Shown here: positions 10,724-18,765 of the stretch, piece after piece
Layout of the letters: each line of letters opens with the position of its first letter
How positions within the stretch are numbered: the first letter of the stretch is position 1
Assembly: GCA_963837345.1 (NCBI GenBank)
Contig: CAWIMX010000002.1
Coordinates: 496,001-560,000, forward strand
DNA: 64,000 bases
Origin: CAWIMX01 sp963837345
GTDB taxonomy: Bacteria; Acidobacteriota; Vicinamibacteria; Vicinamibacterales; CAVVIG01
Direction of reading: 5' to 3'
The notes under the pieces: model-generated
Database searches by the model: none
Told to the model about the DNA's origin: nothing
The model's input: only the letters and a program-made list of their open reading frames with translations
Made by a program: the position numbers and the translations under genes

Positions 10724-12721
10724 ATGCGCTTTCGTGACCGCGAAGATGCCGGACGGCAGCTGGCCGCCAGCCTGGCTGAGTACGGACATCGATCAGACGT
10801 CCTCGTTCTGGGCCTGCCCCGCGGTGGCGTACCCGTGGCGCACGAGGTCGCCGCCGCCCTCGGCGCGCCCCTCGACGTGTTTCTCGTGCGCAAGCTCGGT
10901 GTGCCGGGTCATCCGGAGCTCGCCATGGGGGCGATCGCAAGTGGCGGCGTGGAAGTGCTGAGCCAGGACATCATCGCGCAGCTGGGCGTGCCGCCCCCGT
11001 TGGTCGAGCAGGTGGCGGTCCGCGAGCGTCTCGAGCTCGAACGCCGCGACCAGGTGTTTCGGAGCGGTCGCCGTCAGCCCGTCGTTCGCGGGCGGACGGT
11101 CGTCCTGGTCGACGATGGTCTCGCGACCGGCGCGACGATGGAGGCGGCCATCGTCGCGCTCCGGCGCCTCGGGCCCGCCGCCATCGTCGTGGCTGCGCCG
11201 GTGGGAGCTGCCGACACCTGCAGGCGCCTCGAGGCGCTCGCCGATCGCGTGGTCTGCCTGGCGACGCCGACGCCGTTCGATGCCGTCGGCCTCTGGTACG
11301 ACAACTTCACGCAGACGACCGACGACGAAGTGCAGCGCCTCCTGGCGCCGAGACCCAGAGGGCCGGCACCGGAGACGAGCGGATCGCCGCGCGCGACCGG
11401 CGCCCTGGATATCGTGCGGCTCCGCGCGATCGCCCTCCGCGGCGACGCCGGACAGTACGACCCGCTCGTGCGGGGCATCGGCGACGCACGGGTGGTGCTC
11501 ATCGGGGAAGCGACACACGGGACCCACGAGTTCTATCGGGAGCGCGCGCTCATCACTCGGCGGTTGATCGAGGAGCAGGGTTTCGCCGGCGTGGCTGTCG
11601 AGGCCGACTGGCCCGACGCCTATCGGGTGAATCGCCATGTGCGCGGAACCGGCCGCGACGAAGAGGCCGTCGACGCGCTGGGCGACTTCGGGCGCTTTCC
11701 GACCTGGATGTGGCGGAACGCCGACGTCCTCGATTTCGTCGGCTGGCTGCGCGGCTATAACGAGCGCCGGCCTCCGGAGGCGCGCGCGGGCTTCTACGGG
11801 CTCGACCTCTACAGCCTGCGATCGTCGATGGAGGCCGTCCTGGGCTATCTCGACAGGGTCGATCCCGAAGGCGCCGGTCGTGCGCGCGCCCGGTACGGTT
11901 GCTTCGATCATTTCGGCGACGAGCTGCAGGACTACGGCTATGCGAGCGCGTTCGGTCTGCATCCCTCGTGCGAAGCCGAAGTCGTGGCGCAACTGCTCGA
12001 CTTGCATCGGCGTCGAGCCGACTACGCGGGCCGCGACGGCCGCGTCGCTGCCGACGAGTTCTTCTTCGCCGAGCAGAACGCGCGGCTGGTGCGAAACGCC
12101 GAAGCGTACTACCGGGCCATGTTCGAGGGTCGTACGGCGTCGTGGAACCTGCGCGATCGGCACATGGCGGACACGCTCGACAATCTCCTGCGCTTTCTCG
12201 ACCGGACGCGACCGGGCGCGCGGCTCGTGGTATGGGCGCACAACTCGCATTGTGGCGACGCGCGCGCGACCGAAATGGGGCAGAGCGGCGAGTGGAATAT
12301 CGGACAGCTGGCGCGCGAGGCGTATGGCAGCCGCGTCGTGCTCGTCGGCTTCACCACGTCGACCGGCACCGTGACGGCCGCCACCGAGTGGGACGGCCCG
12401 ACTCATCGCCGGCACGTCCGTCCGCCGCACGAGGGCAGCTACGAGCACCTGTTCCGCGAGACGGGCATCGCGCGCTTCCTCCTCGCGCTGCGCACGGACC
12501 TCGAACTGGCGTCGGCGCTGGCCGGCCCGCGGCTCGAACGCGCCATTGGTGTGCTCTACCTGCCCGAGCGCGAGCGCCGCAGCCATTACTTCCATGCGCG
12601 CCTGCCCGAGCAATTCGACTATGTGATCCATATTGACGACACGCGCGCCGTGGAGCCCCTCGAGCGGAGCGTGCCGTGGGAGGCGGGTGAGATGGCCGAC
12701 ACGTATCCGACCGGCCTGTGA
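10724..12721 (+). CDS. Phosphoribosyltransferase / erythromycin esterase-like fusion protein
   Basis: A 665-residue two-domain protein. The N-terminal type I phosphoribosyltransferase domain (about 1-215) has the PRPP loop VVLVDDGLATGAT. The C-terminal domain (about 235-650) is of the erythromycin esterase/EreA-like family, with the family's conserved His and Glu in GEATHGTHEFYRERA and VEADWPDA, and another His in AHNSHCGDARATEMG. The ATG at 10724 has GAGG five bases upstream; an in-frame ATG at 10655 lacks such a site. The stop overlaps the GTG of the dienelactone hydrolase-like gene. Macrolide hydrolysis is possible, but many such environmental homologues have unknown substrates. Confidence 0.88.
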   Translation: MRFRDREDAGRQLAASLAEYGHRSDVLVLGLPRGGVPVAHEVAAALGAPLDVFLVRKLGVPGHPELAMGAIASGGVEVLSQDIIAQLGVPPPLVEQVAVRERLELERRDQVFRSGRRQPVVRGRTVVLVDDGLATGATMEAAIVALRRLGPAAIVVAAPVGAADTCRRLEALADRVVCLATPTPFDAVGLWYDNFTQTTDDEVQRLLAPRPRGPAPETSGSPRATGALDIVRLRAIALRGDAGQYDPLVRGIGDARVVLIGEATHGTHEFYRERALITRRLIEEQGFAGVAVEADWPDAYRVNRHVRGTGRDEEAVDALGDFGRFPTWMWRNADVLDFVGWLRGYNERRPPEARAGFYGLDLYSLRSSMEAVLGYLDRVDPEGAGRARARYGCFDHFGDELQDYGYASAFGLHPSCEAEVVAQLLDLHRRRADYAGRDGRVAADEFFFAEQNARLVRNAEAYYRAMFEGRTASWNLRDRHMADTLDNLLRFLDRTRPGARLVVWAHNSHCGDARATEMGQSGEWNIGQLAREAYGSRVVLVGFTTSTGTVTAATEWDGPTHRRHVRPPHEGSYEHLFRETGIARFLLALRTDLELASALAGPRLERAIGVLYLPERERRSHYFHARLPEQFDYVIHIDDTRAVEPLERSVPWEAGEMADTYPTGL

Positions 12722-13395
12722 CCGGTGCTATCACGATGCTGGCCGCCCGTGTGCCGATCGGCGACCAGTGGCTGACCGGCGAACTGCGCGTGCCCGCGGG
12801 CGCTCAGGGTCTCGTGCTGTTCGCGCATGGCAGCGGAAGCAGCCGCCTGAGCCCGCGCAACCGGTACGTGGCGCACGTGCTGCAGCAGCACGGGCTGGCG
12901 ACTCTGCTGATCGATCTGCTGACCCCCGATGAAGAGGCCGTGGACGCCCAGACGGGGCACCTGCGCTTCGACATCGACCTGCTCGCAAGCCGGCTCGTGG
13001 CGATCGTCGACTGGCTGCGCCGGCGAAAGGACACGGCGCCGCTCGCCATCGGGCTCTTCGGCGCCAGCACCGGGGGCGGCGCCGCCCTGGTCGCGGCGGC
13101 CGCCCGCCCGCGCGAGATCGCGGCCGTGGTGTCGCGGGGCGGACGCCCCGACCTCGCGCGCGACGCGCTGCCGCTCGTGAAGGCTCCGACGCGGCTCATC
13201 ATCGGGGGCCGCGACTTGGCGGTCGTCGGCATGAACCGCGAAGCGATGGTGCGGATGCGGGCGCGCGTGGATCTGCAGCTCGTGCCTGGCGCCACGCATC
13301 TCTTCGAGGAGCCAGGCGCGCTCGATCGCGTGGCAGAGCTGGCGGCGGACTGGTTCGGGCACTACCTCCGCGCCCTCGAACGCGCGCAGGCCTGA
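12718..13395 (+). CDS. Dienelactone hydrolase-family alpha/beta hydrolase
   Basis: A 225-residue alpha/beta hydrolase with the oxyanion-side FAHGSGSS motif near residue 37, a nucleophile Ser in LFGASTGGGAAL, and a C-terminal His in PGATHLFEEPGAL. The acidic member is likely the Asp of IIGGRDLAV. The GTG start overlaps the stop of the phosphoribosyltransferase/esterase fusion (GTGA), so the two are almost certainly co-translated. Hydrolases of this kind often neighbour phosphoribosyltransferase-domain genes; the true substrate is not known. Confidence 0.85.
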   Translation: MTGAITMLAARVPIGDQWLTGELRVPAGAQGLVLFAHGSGSSRLSPRNRYVAHVLQQHGLATLLIDLLTPDEEAVDAQTGHLRFDIDLLASRLVAIVDWLRRRKDTAPLAIGLFGASTGGGAALVAAAARPREIAAVVSRGGRPDLARDALPLVKAPTRLIIGGRDLAVVGMNREAMVRMRARVDLQLVPGATHLFEEPGALDRVAELAADWFGHYLRALERAQA

Positions 13396-13417
13396 CGCGC
13401 GGAGTACACTGAATGGC

Positions 13418-14479
13418 ATGAAATACCGCACGCTGGGCGATACCGGCTTGTTCGTGTCCGAGCTCTGTCTCGGCACGATGACCTTCGGCGGGCGCGGGCA
13501 GATGTGGGAGGTCATCGGCGGTCTCGATTCCGCCGCGGCCGAGGCGATCGTGCACGGCGCGCTCGATGCCGGGGTCAACTTCATCGATACCGCCGACGTG
13601 TACTCGGCGGGGGAAGCCGAATCCCTCCTCGGCAAGGCGCTCGCCGGACGACGGCACGAGGTCGTGCTGGCCACGAAAGTGCGCGGCCGCACGGGTCGGG
13701 GGCCGAACGACGTCGGCTTGTCGCGCCTGCACATCCTGCAGGCCGTCGAGGCGAGCCTCGCGCGTCTGGGCACCGACTACATCGATCTGTATCAGATTCA
13801 CCGATTCGATCCCTTCACGAACATGGAAGACACGCTCCGGGCCTTCGACGACCTGGTGCGCGCGGGCAAGATCCGCTATGTCGGGTGCTCGAACCTGGCG
13901 GCATGGCAGATCATGAAGGCGCTGGCCATTTCCCGCGCCGAGGGGCTGGAGCGATTCCGCTGCACCCAGTCGTACTACTCGCTGGCGGGACGTGAACTCG
14001 AGCGGGAGGTGATCCCCCTCATCAGGGATCAGGGGCTCGGCCTGCTGGTCTGGAGCCCGCTGGCCGGCGGCCTGCTCTCCGGCAAGTTCACCCGCGACAC
14101 GAACGACGCCGCGGCGCGTCGGGGCAGCTTCGACTTTCCGCCGGTGGACCGGGAGCGCGCCTACGCGATCGTCGACGTGCTGCGCGTCGTGGCCACCCGC
14201 CTCGAGGCGAGCGTCGCCGAGGTCGCGCTCGCCTGGCTTCTCGCCCAGCCGGTGGTGACCTCCGTGATCATCGGCGCCCGCACCAGCGCGCAGCTCGAGG
14301 ACAACCTGAAGGCGGTGAACATCACGCTGTCACGCGAGGATCTCGCGGCCCTGCACGAGGCGAGCCGGCTCACGGCGGAGTATCCCGAGTGGATGGACCT
14401 GCTCGCGTCGGATCGCCGCCCCGGAGAAGAGCGGCGCCTCGACCGGCGCCAGGCGCAGCCGCTCGGCGGGCCGCGGTAG
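13418..14479 (+). CDS. Aldo/keto reductase
   Basis: A 353-residue TIM-barrel NADPH-dependent oxidoreductase. The catalytic tetrad is visible: Asp and Tyr in DTADVYSAGEAE, Lys in VLATKVRG and His in IDLYQIHRFD. The C-terminal cofactor-binding segment SVIIGARTSAQLEDNL is intact. It follows the dienelactone hydrolase-like gene by 22 bases and may be read from the same transcript, although a TACACT box just upstream could give it its own promoter. The substrate is unknown. Confidence 0.92.
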   Translation: MKYRTLGDTGLFVSELCLGTMTFGGRGQMWEVIGGLDSAAAEAIVHGALDAGVNFIDTADVYSAGEAESLLGKALAGRRHEVVLATKVRGRTGRGPNDVGLSRLHILQAVEASLARLGTDYIDLYQIHRFDPFTNMEDTLRAFDDLVRAGKIRYVGCSNLAAWQIMKALAISRAEGLERFRCTQSYYSLAGRELEREVIPLIRDQGLGLLVWSPLAGGLLSGKFTRDTNDAAARRGSFDFPPVDRERAYAIVDVLRVVATRLEASVAEVALAWLLAQPVVTSVIIGARTSAQLEDNLKAVNITLSREDLAALHEASRLTAEYPEWMDLLASDRRPGEERRLDRRQAQPLGGPR

Positions 14480-14483
14480 CGCG

Positions 14484-14741
14484 GTGGCGCGCATCCGCCA
14501 CGTGTTCACGCTGGTGTCCGGATTCGCGCTCCTGGCGGCCGGCGTGGCCATGCTGGTCCTGCCAGGCCCCGGCTGGGTGACGATCGCGCTCGGCCTGGCC
14601 GTGCTCGCGAAGGAATACGCCTGGGCGCGCTGGCTGCTCGCCAAGCTCAAGAAGAGCGCCAGGGCGATCGTGCGAACAGGCAGGGCAGGCGGGGCCGGCG
14701 GGGCTGGCCCGCCCGACCAGCCCACCCTGCCCGATGTCTAG
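14484..14741 (+). CDS. PGPGW-family small membrane protein
   Basis: An 85-residue protein with two hydrophobic stretches around the family hallmark LPGPGW (residues 29-34). The GTG start lies four bases after the aldo/keto reductase stop. The C-terminal tail is a Gly/Ala/Pro-rich low-complexity region encoded by GGC-GGG-rich repeats. Its stop codon overlaps the stop of the convergent ammonium transporter gene by three bases. The function of this family is not established. Confidence 0.75.
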   Translation: MARIRHVFTLVSGFALLAAGVAMLVLPGPGWVTIALGLAVLAKEYAWARWLLAKLKKSARAIVRTGRAGGAGGAGPPDQPTLPDV

Positions 14742-16162
14742 CTGAGTTCGAGATTCTCGACCGGGTGAAAATCCGGATACGCCACGTTGCCGTGCTCGCC
14801 CATGTCGAGGCCTTCGAGCTCCTCGGCCGCCGACACGCGCAATCCCATCGTGAGCTTCAGCCCGAGCCAGCCGGCGAGGGCGCAGGTCGCCACGAACGCG
14901 CCGACCGCGACGACGCCGATGATCTGCGGCGTGAGCTGCGCCATGCCGCCGCCCATGAAAAGGCCGGGCTTGGCGACGGCAGCGGCCGGACAGACCGACG
15001 GGTTCGCGAACAGCCCGACGGCCAGCGTGCCGAAGACGCCGTTCACCATGTGCACCGAGACCGCGCCCACCGGGTCGTCGACGTGCACGCGATCGAAGAA
15101 GAGCACGCTCCCGACGACCAGCAGACCGGCGATGATGCCGATCACGAATGCGCTCCCGACGCTCACGAACGCGCAAGGCGCGGTGATCGCGACCAGACCC
15201 GCGAGGCCGCCGTTCAGCGTCATGCTGAGGTCCGGCTTGCCCGAGATCACCCACATCAACAGCAGCGCGCTGATCGACGCGGTGGCGGCTGCCGTGTTCG
15301 TTGTCACGGCGATATGGGCGATCGAGGCCCAGTCGGCCGCCATCGTCGAGCCGGGATTGAAGCCGAACCAGCCGAACCACAGCACGAACACGCCGAGCGC
15401 GGCCGACGTCAGGCTATGGCCGGGAATCGGGTGGGCGCGGCCGTCGCGGAACTTGCCGATGCGGGGACCGACCATGATGGCGCCGGTGAGCGCCGCCCAG
15501 CCGCCCACCGAGTGCACGACGGTGGAGCCGGCGAAGTCGAGCATGCCGCGCTGGGCGAGCCATCCACCGCCCCAGATCCAGTGGCCGACCACCGGATAGA
15601 CGAGGCCGACCATGAGGAACGAGAAGAGGAAGAACGCCCCGAATTTGATGCGCTCGGCCACCGCGCCGGAGACGATCGTGGCCGCCGTGCCGGCGAAGAC
15701 GAGCTGAAAGAAGAATTTGCACCAGAGCGGCGTGCCGGTCCAGCTGAGCGCGCTGTAGACGCCGCGATAGGCGTCGCCGGTGGCCGGGCTGTTGTCCCCG
15801 CCCCCGACGAACCACAGACCCGACGTGCCGATGAAGCCGTTGCCGTCGCCGAACATCAGACCGAAGCCGATCAGCAGGAACGCCACCGACGAGACGGCGA
15901 AGACGATGTAATTCTTGGCCAGGATGTTCACGGTGTTCTTCGCGCGGCAGAGGCCGCTCTCGACCATGGCGAAGCCCAGATTCATGAAGAACACGAGAAA
16001 GGCGGTGATCAGCGTCCAGACCGTATCGAGCCCGACGCGCATGTCGTCGATGGCGGGCGCGGCGCCGGGCGCCTGTGCAGCGAGCGACACGGGAATCCGG
16101 ATCAGCAACAGGACCGCCAGAAGAAGCAGGGTCTTGCGCGCGACGGCGTTCGTTCCACTCAT
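14738..16162 (-). CDS. amtB: Ammonium transporter (Amt family)
   Basis: A 474-residue polytopic inner-membrane channel with an N-terminal signal-like segment and about eleven transmembrane helices. Family signatures include NLGFAMVESGLCRAKN near the first helix, the paired pore histidines in STVVHSVGGWAAL and SVHMVNGVFGTL, and FGWFGFNPGS. The ATG at 16162 has a GGAG site eight to nine bases upstream. No PII (glnK) gene is next to it, unlike many amtB loci. A 17-base imperfect palindrome lies 64-80 bases upstream. Confidence 0.95.
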   Translation of the reverse strand: MSGTNAVARKTLLLLAVLLLIRIPVSLAAQAPGAAPAIDDMRVGLDTVWTLITAFLVFFMNLGFAMVESGLCRAKNTVNILAKNYIVFAVSSVAFLLIGFGLMFGDGNGFIGTSGLWFVGGGDNSPATGDAYRGVYSALSWTGTPLWCKFFFQLVFAGTAATIVSGAVAERIKFGAFFLFSFLMVGLVYPVVGHWIWGGGWLAQRGMLDFAGSTVVHSVGGWAALTGAIMVGPRIGKFRDGRAHPIPGHSLTSAALGVFVLWFGWFGFNPGSTMAADWASIAHIAVTTNTAAATASISALLLMWVISGKPDLSMTLNGGLAGLVAITAPCAFVSVGSAFVIGIIAGLLVVGSVLFFDRVHVDDPVGAVSVHMVNGVFGTLAVGLFANPSVCPAAAVAKPGLFMGGGMAQLTPQIIGVVAVGAFVATCALAGWLGLKLTMGLRVSAAEELEGLDMGEHGNVAYPDFHPVENLELS

Positions 16163-16225
16163 GGGTCGTGGCTCCAGGGGGAGGAGTAAGAGGAAAAATC
16201 GCCGAACCGTAGCACGTGGAATGTC

Positions 16226-16242
16226 GGATTTCAAGAAATTCC
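16226..16242. promoter_or_regulatory. Imperfect palindrome upstream of amtB
   Basis: GGATTTCAAGAAATTCC is an imperfect dyad 64-80 bases upstream of the ammonium transporter start. It could be a binding site for a nitrogen regulator, but it matches no consensus that I can name with confidence. Confidence 0.25.
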
Positions 16243-16310
16243 AGACACACTTGTCGCCGCATAAGTGGCGGCCAGCGGCGCGAGGACACCAGAGAGACGG
16301 GACGCGCCGG

Positions 16311-17612
16311 TTACGAGAGCAGCTCGTCGAGGGCCCGCCGGACGGCTTCGGCGGCGTCGGCGTCGTTGGCGGCGGTGCGGGCGAGACGCGCGAGGCGCTC
16401 CGCGGCGCTCGCCCCGGACAGGCGCATCGCGCCGTCGGGGACCGCGTCGGCGATCATGCCCGCGCCGGCGGTGAAGTTCGTGGCCGCGTCGATCAGAATG
16501 AAGCTGCCCGTCCGGCGGTTGTCGGCGTAGCGATCGAAGACGAGCGGCTTGGCGGTGGAGACGGTGACCGTCCCGATCTGATTCAACACCAGGCCGTGGC
16601 TGATTTCCGCGGTGGTGACCTGCGTGCTGTGCTTGAGCACGTAGAGACGCGAGGGGTCGAGCGGCCGCTCGTCCATCCACACCACGTCCGCCTCGAACGT
16701 TCGACCGACGTGCACCTGGCCCGACGCCAGCACGTCGCCGCGGCTGATGTCGAGGTCGTCGGCGAGCGTCAGCGTGACGGACATGGGCGCGTAGGCGACG
16801 TCGAGATCGCCGTCCCACGTGACGATGCGCGCCACCGTCGTCGTCCGCTGGGACGGCCAGACGGTGACCGGATCGCCGGGGCGGATCGTGCCCGACTGGA
16901 TCTGCCCGGCGTACCCGCGGAACGACTGATCGGGCCGCTGGACGATCTGGACGGGGAAGCGGAACGGCCGCAGCGGCGCATCGCGGCCCACCTGCACGGT
17001 TTCGAGATAGTCGAGCAGGCTCGGGCCGTCGAACCACGGAGTGCGCTCGCTGCGCGTGATCACGTTGTCGCCGTGGAGCGCGCTCACGGGAAGGGCGTGA
17101 CAGGCGGCGCCACTCAGCAGCTCCGTGAAGTCGTCCTGGATCTGTTCGAAGACGGATCGGTCGAAGTCGACGAGGTCCATCTTGTTCACGGCCAGCGCGA
17201 AGTGCGAGATCCCGAGCAGCCGCGCGATGCGCGCGTGCCGGCGCGACTGCGCGCGCACGCCGTGCTGGGCATCCACCAGCAGCACGGCGACGTCGGCCGT
17301 GGACGCCCCGGTGGCCATGTTGCGCGTGTACTGTTCGTGCCCGGGGGTGTCGGCCAGGATGAACTTGCGCCGCGCGGTCGCGAAATAGCGATACGCGACA
17401 TCGATCGTGATGCCCTGCTCCCGTTCGGCGCGCAGGCCGTCGGTAAACAGCGAGAAGTCGATCGGGCCCGCCGCGCGGTTCCGGGAGGCGGCCTGCACCG
17501 ACGTCACCTGATCCTCGTACACGCCCTGCGAGTCGTACAGCAGCCGCCCGATGAGCGTGCTCTTGCCGTCGTCCACGCTGCCGGCGGTGCAGATGCGGAG
17601 CAGCCCCGACAT
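16311..17612 (-). CDS. cysN: Sulfate adenylyltransferase subunit 1 (GTPase)
   Basis: A 433-residue GTPase that couples GTP hydrolysis to activation of sulfate to adenosine 5'-phosphosulfate by CysD. The G motifs are GSVDDGKSTL (residues 11-20), DTPGHEQY and NKMD, followed by two EF-Tu-like beta-barrel domains. The length matches stand-alone CysN; there is no C-terminal CysC (APS kinase) domain. The ATG at 17612 shares a base with the cysD stop (TGATG), so the two subunits are co-translated. Expression is probably governed by the leader and terminator upstream of cysD. Confidence 0.95.
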   Translation of the reverse strand: MSGLLRICTAGSVDDGKSTLIGRLLYDSQGVYEDQVTSVQAASRNRAAGPIDFSLFTDGLRAEREQGITIDVAYRYFATARRKFILADTPGHEQYTRNMATGASTADVAVLLVDAQHGVRAQSRRHARIARLLGISHFALAVNKMDLVDFDRSVFEQIQDDFTELLSGAACHALPVSALHGDNVITRSERTPWFDGPSLLDYLETVQVGRDAPLRPFRFPVQIVQRPDQSFRGYAGQIQSGTIRPGDPVTVWPSQRTTTVARIVTWDGDLDVAYAPMSVTLTLADDLDISRGDVLASGQVHVGRTFEADVVWMDERPLDPSRLYVLKHSTQVTTAEISHGLVLNQIGTVTVSTAKPLVFDRYADNRRTGSFILIDAATNFTAGAGMIADAVPDGAMRLSGASAAERLARLARTAANDADAAEAVRRALDELLS

Positions 17613-18589
17613 CAGAAGTAGCCTTCCCGCTTCTTGATCTCCATCGACCCGTCCTGATCGTGGTCGATGATCCGGAGCTGGCGCTCGGAATGGCGTGTCG
17701 CGATCAACTCCTCGATGATCTTCGGGACGGTGTCGGCGTCCGAGCGGATCGCGCCGGTGCAGGGCGAGCAGCCGAGCGACCGCATGCGGCACTTCACCAG
17801 CTGCGGCCGTTCGCCGGCCAGCAGCGGCACGAACGGCTGCTCCAGCATGATGAGCGACGCGCCCCGCACGATCACTTCGCGCTCCTTGGCGAAATACATC
17901 GGCACGATCGGGATCCGTTCGACGTGGATGTACTGCCAGACGTCGATCTCGGTCCAGTTCGAAAGCGGGAACACGCGGATGCTCTCGCCCGGTCCGAGCC
18001 GGCTGTTCAGGAGATGCCAGAGCTCGGGCCGCTGCCGCTTGGGATCCCATTGCCCCTTGGCGTCGCGCAGCGAGAAGATCCGTTCCTTGGCGCGCGACCG
18101 CTCCTCGTCGCGCCGCGCGCCGCCGAAGGCGGCGTCGAAACCGCCGGATTCCAGCGCGTCGAGCAGCGATTTCGTCTTGAGCAGGCCGCAGCACCGTTGC
18201 GTCCCCACGAGGAACGGCTGCGTCCCCTCGGCGATGGCTTCCTCGTTCGTGTGGACGATCAGCCGGGCGCCCACCTCGCGCGTGTACCGATCGCGAAACT
18301 CGATCATCTCCCGAAACTTGTACGTGGTGTCGATGTGCAGGAGCGGAAAGGGAATCCGACCCGGGTGGAAGGCCTTCTGGGCCAGCCGGAGAAGCACCGA
18401 CGAGTCCTTGCCGATGGAGTAGAGCATCACCGGGTTCTGGAACTCCGAGACCACTTCCCGGATGATGTGGATGCTCTCGGCCTCGAGGGCGCGCAGGTGG
18501 TCGAGCTGGGGCGCCTCGAGGCCATCCGGCGCATCCGGAATGGCCGGAGGTTCGACCTCGTGTCGCCCCGACGGTCTGTCCGCGGTCAT
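17612..18589 (-). CDS. cysD: Sulfate adenylyltransferase subunit 2 (ATP sulfurylase)
   Basis: A 325-residue PP-loop enzyme that adenylates sulfate together with CysN. Motifs include the PP-loop LYSIGKDSSVLLRLA, GGARRDEERSRAKER and the C-terminal CRMRSLGCSPCTGA. I use the ATG at 18589; an in-frame ATG at 18598 would add three residues. Neither has a strong ribosome site, and both are only 13-22 bases beyond the U-tract of an intrinsic terminator, so no separate promoter fits between. The frame is open further upstream through the terminator, but that extension has no family similarity. Confidence 0.94.
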   Translation of the reverse strand: MTADRPSGRHEVEPPAIPDAPDGLEAPQLDHLRALEAESIHIIREVVSEFQNPVMLYSIGKDSSVLLRLAQKAFHPGRIPFPLLHIDTTYKFREMIEFRDRYTREVGARLIVHTNEEAIAEGTQPFLVGTQRCCGLLKTKSLLDALESGGFDAAFGGARRDEERSRAKERIFSLRDAKGQWDPKRQRPELWHLLNSRLGPGESIRVFPLSNWTEIDVWQYIHVERIPIVPMYFAKEREVIVRGASLIMLEQPFVPLLAGERPQLVKCRMRSLGCSPCTGAIRSDADTVPKIIEELIATRHSERQLRIIDHDQDGSMEIKKREGYF

Positions 18590-18611
18590 GGGTATCATCA
18601 GTAGTACCACG

Positions 18612-18648
18612 AAAAAAGAAAAAGCCCGGGAACCATTGGTCCCGGGCT
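18612..18648 (-). terminator. Intrinsic terminator in the cysDN leader
   Basis: On the minus strand the hairpin AGCCCGGGA / TCCCGGGCT forms a nine-base-pair stem (18648-18640 with 18631-18623) around an eight-base loop, immediately followed by TTTTCTTTTTT. This is a textbook Rho-independent terminator. It ends only 13-22 bases before the cysD start, so it would block cysDN unless regulated. It therefore looks like an attenuator, although it might also simply end part of the tauE transcript. Confidence 0.85.
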
Positions 18649-18681
18649 CTCGATCTAACGCTGCAGAAGTGGGAAACGACG

Positions 18682-18765
18682 TTACGCAGGCGGCAAGACC
18701 GGTCGCACGGGGACCCTGCAGGTCCTGAGACAACAACACCCGCAGGCCCGAGTCCGATATGCCAT
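18682..18765 (-). CDS. Cysteine-rich leader peptide upstream of cysDN
   Basis: A 27-codon ORF, ATG at 18765 to TAA at 18682, encodes a peptide with five Cys, four of them inside the stretch ACGCCC and the fifth in LRTC. The codons are TGC GGG TGT TGT TGT, then TGC four codons later. The ATG shares a base with the tauE stop (TGATG), so it can be translated by coupling. A terminator hairpin begins 34 bases after the stop and precedes cysD. Position, size and Cys content match amino-acid attenuator leaders; poly-Cys leader ORFs controlling sulfur genes are known in mycobacteria. The peptide itself is probably not functional. Confidence 0.7.
   Translation of the reverse strand: MAYRTRACGCCCLRTCRVPVRPVLPPA

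Larger units (their letters stand above)
18599..18765 (-). promoter_or_regulatory. Candidate cysteine-responsive attenuator of cysDN
   Basis: The 167-base tauE-cysD spacer contains, in order, the Cys-codon leader ORF, complementary segments and a terminator. GGACC (18725-18721), just after the Cys codons, can pair with GGTCC (18715-18711). GGTCCC (18715-18710) can instead pair with GGGACC (18643-18638) in the ascending arm of the terminator. A ribosome stalled on the Cys codons would cover the first segment and free the second to block the terminator. Pairings were found by eye and no energies were computed. Confidence 0.6.

Noticed and set aside
16226..16310. A sigma-54 promoter for amtB
   Set aside because: A TGGC...TGC pattern is visible upstream, but the spacing between GG and GC is 11, not the required 10 bases, so I do not call it.
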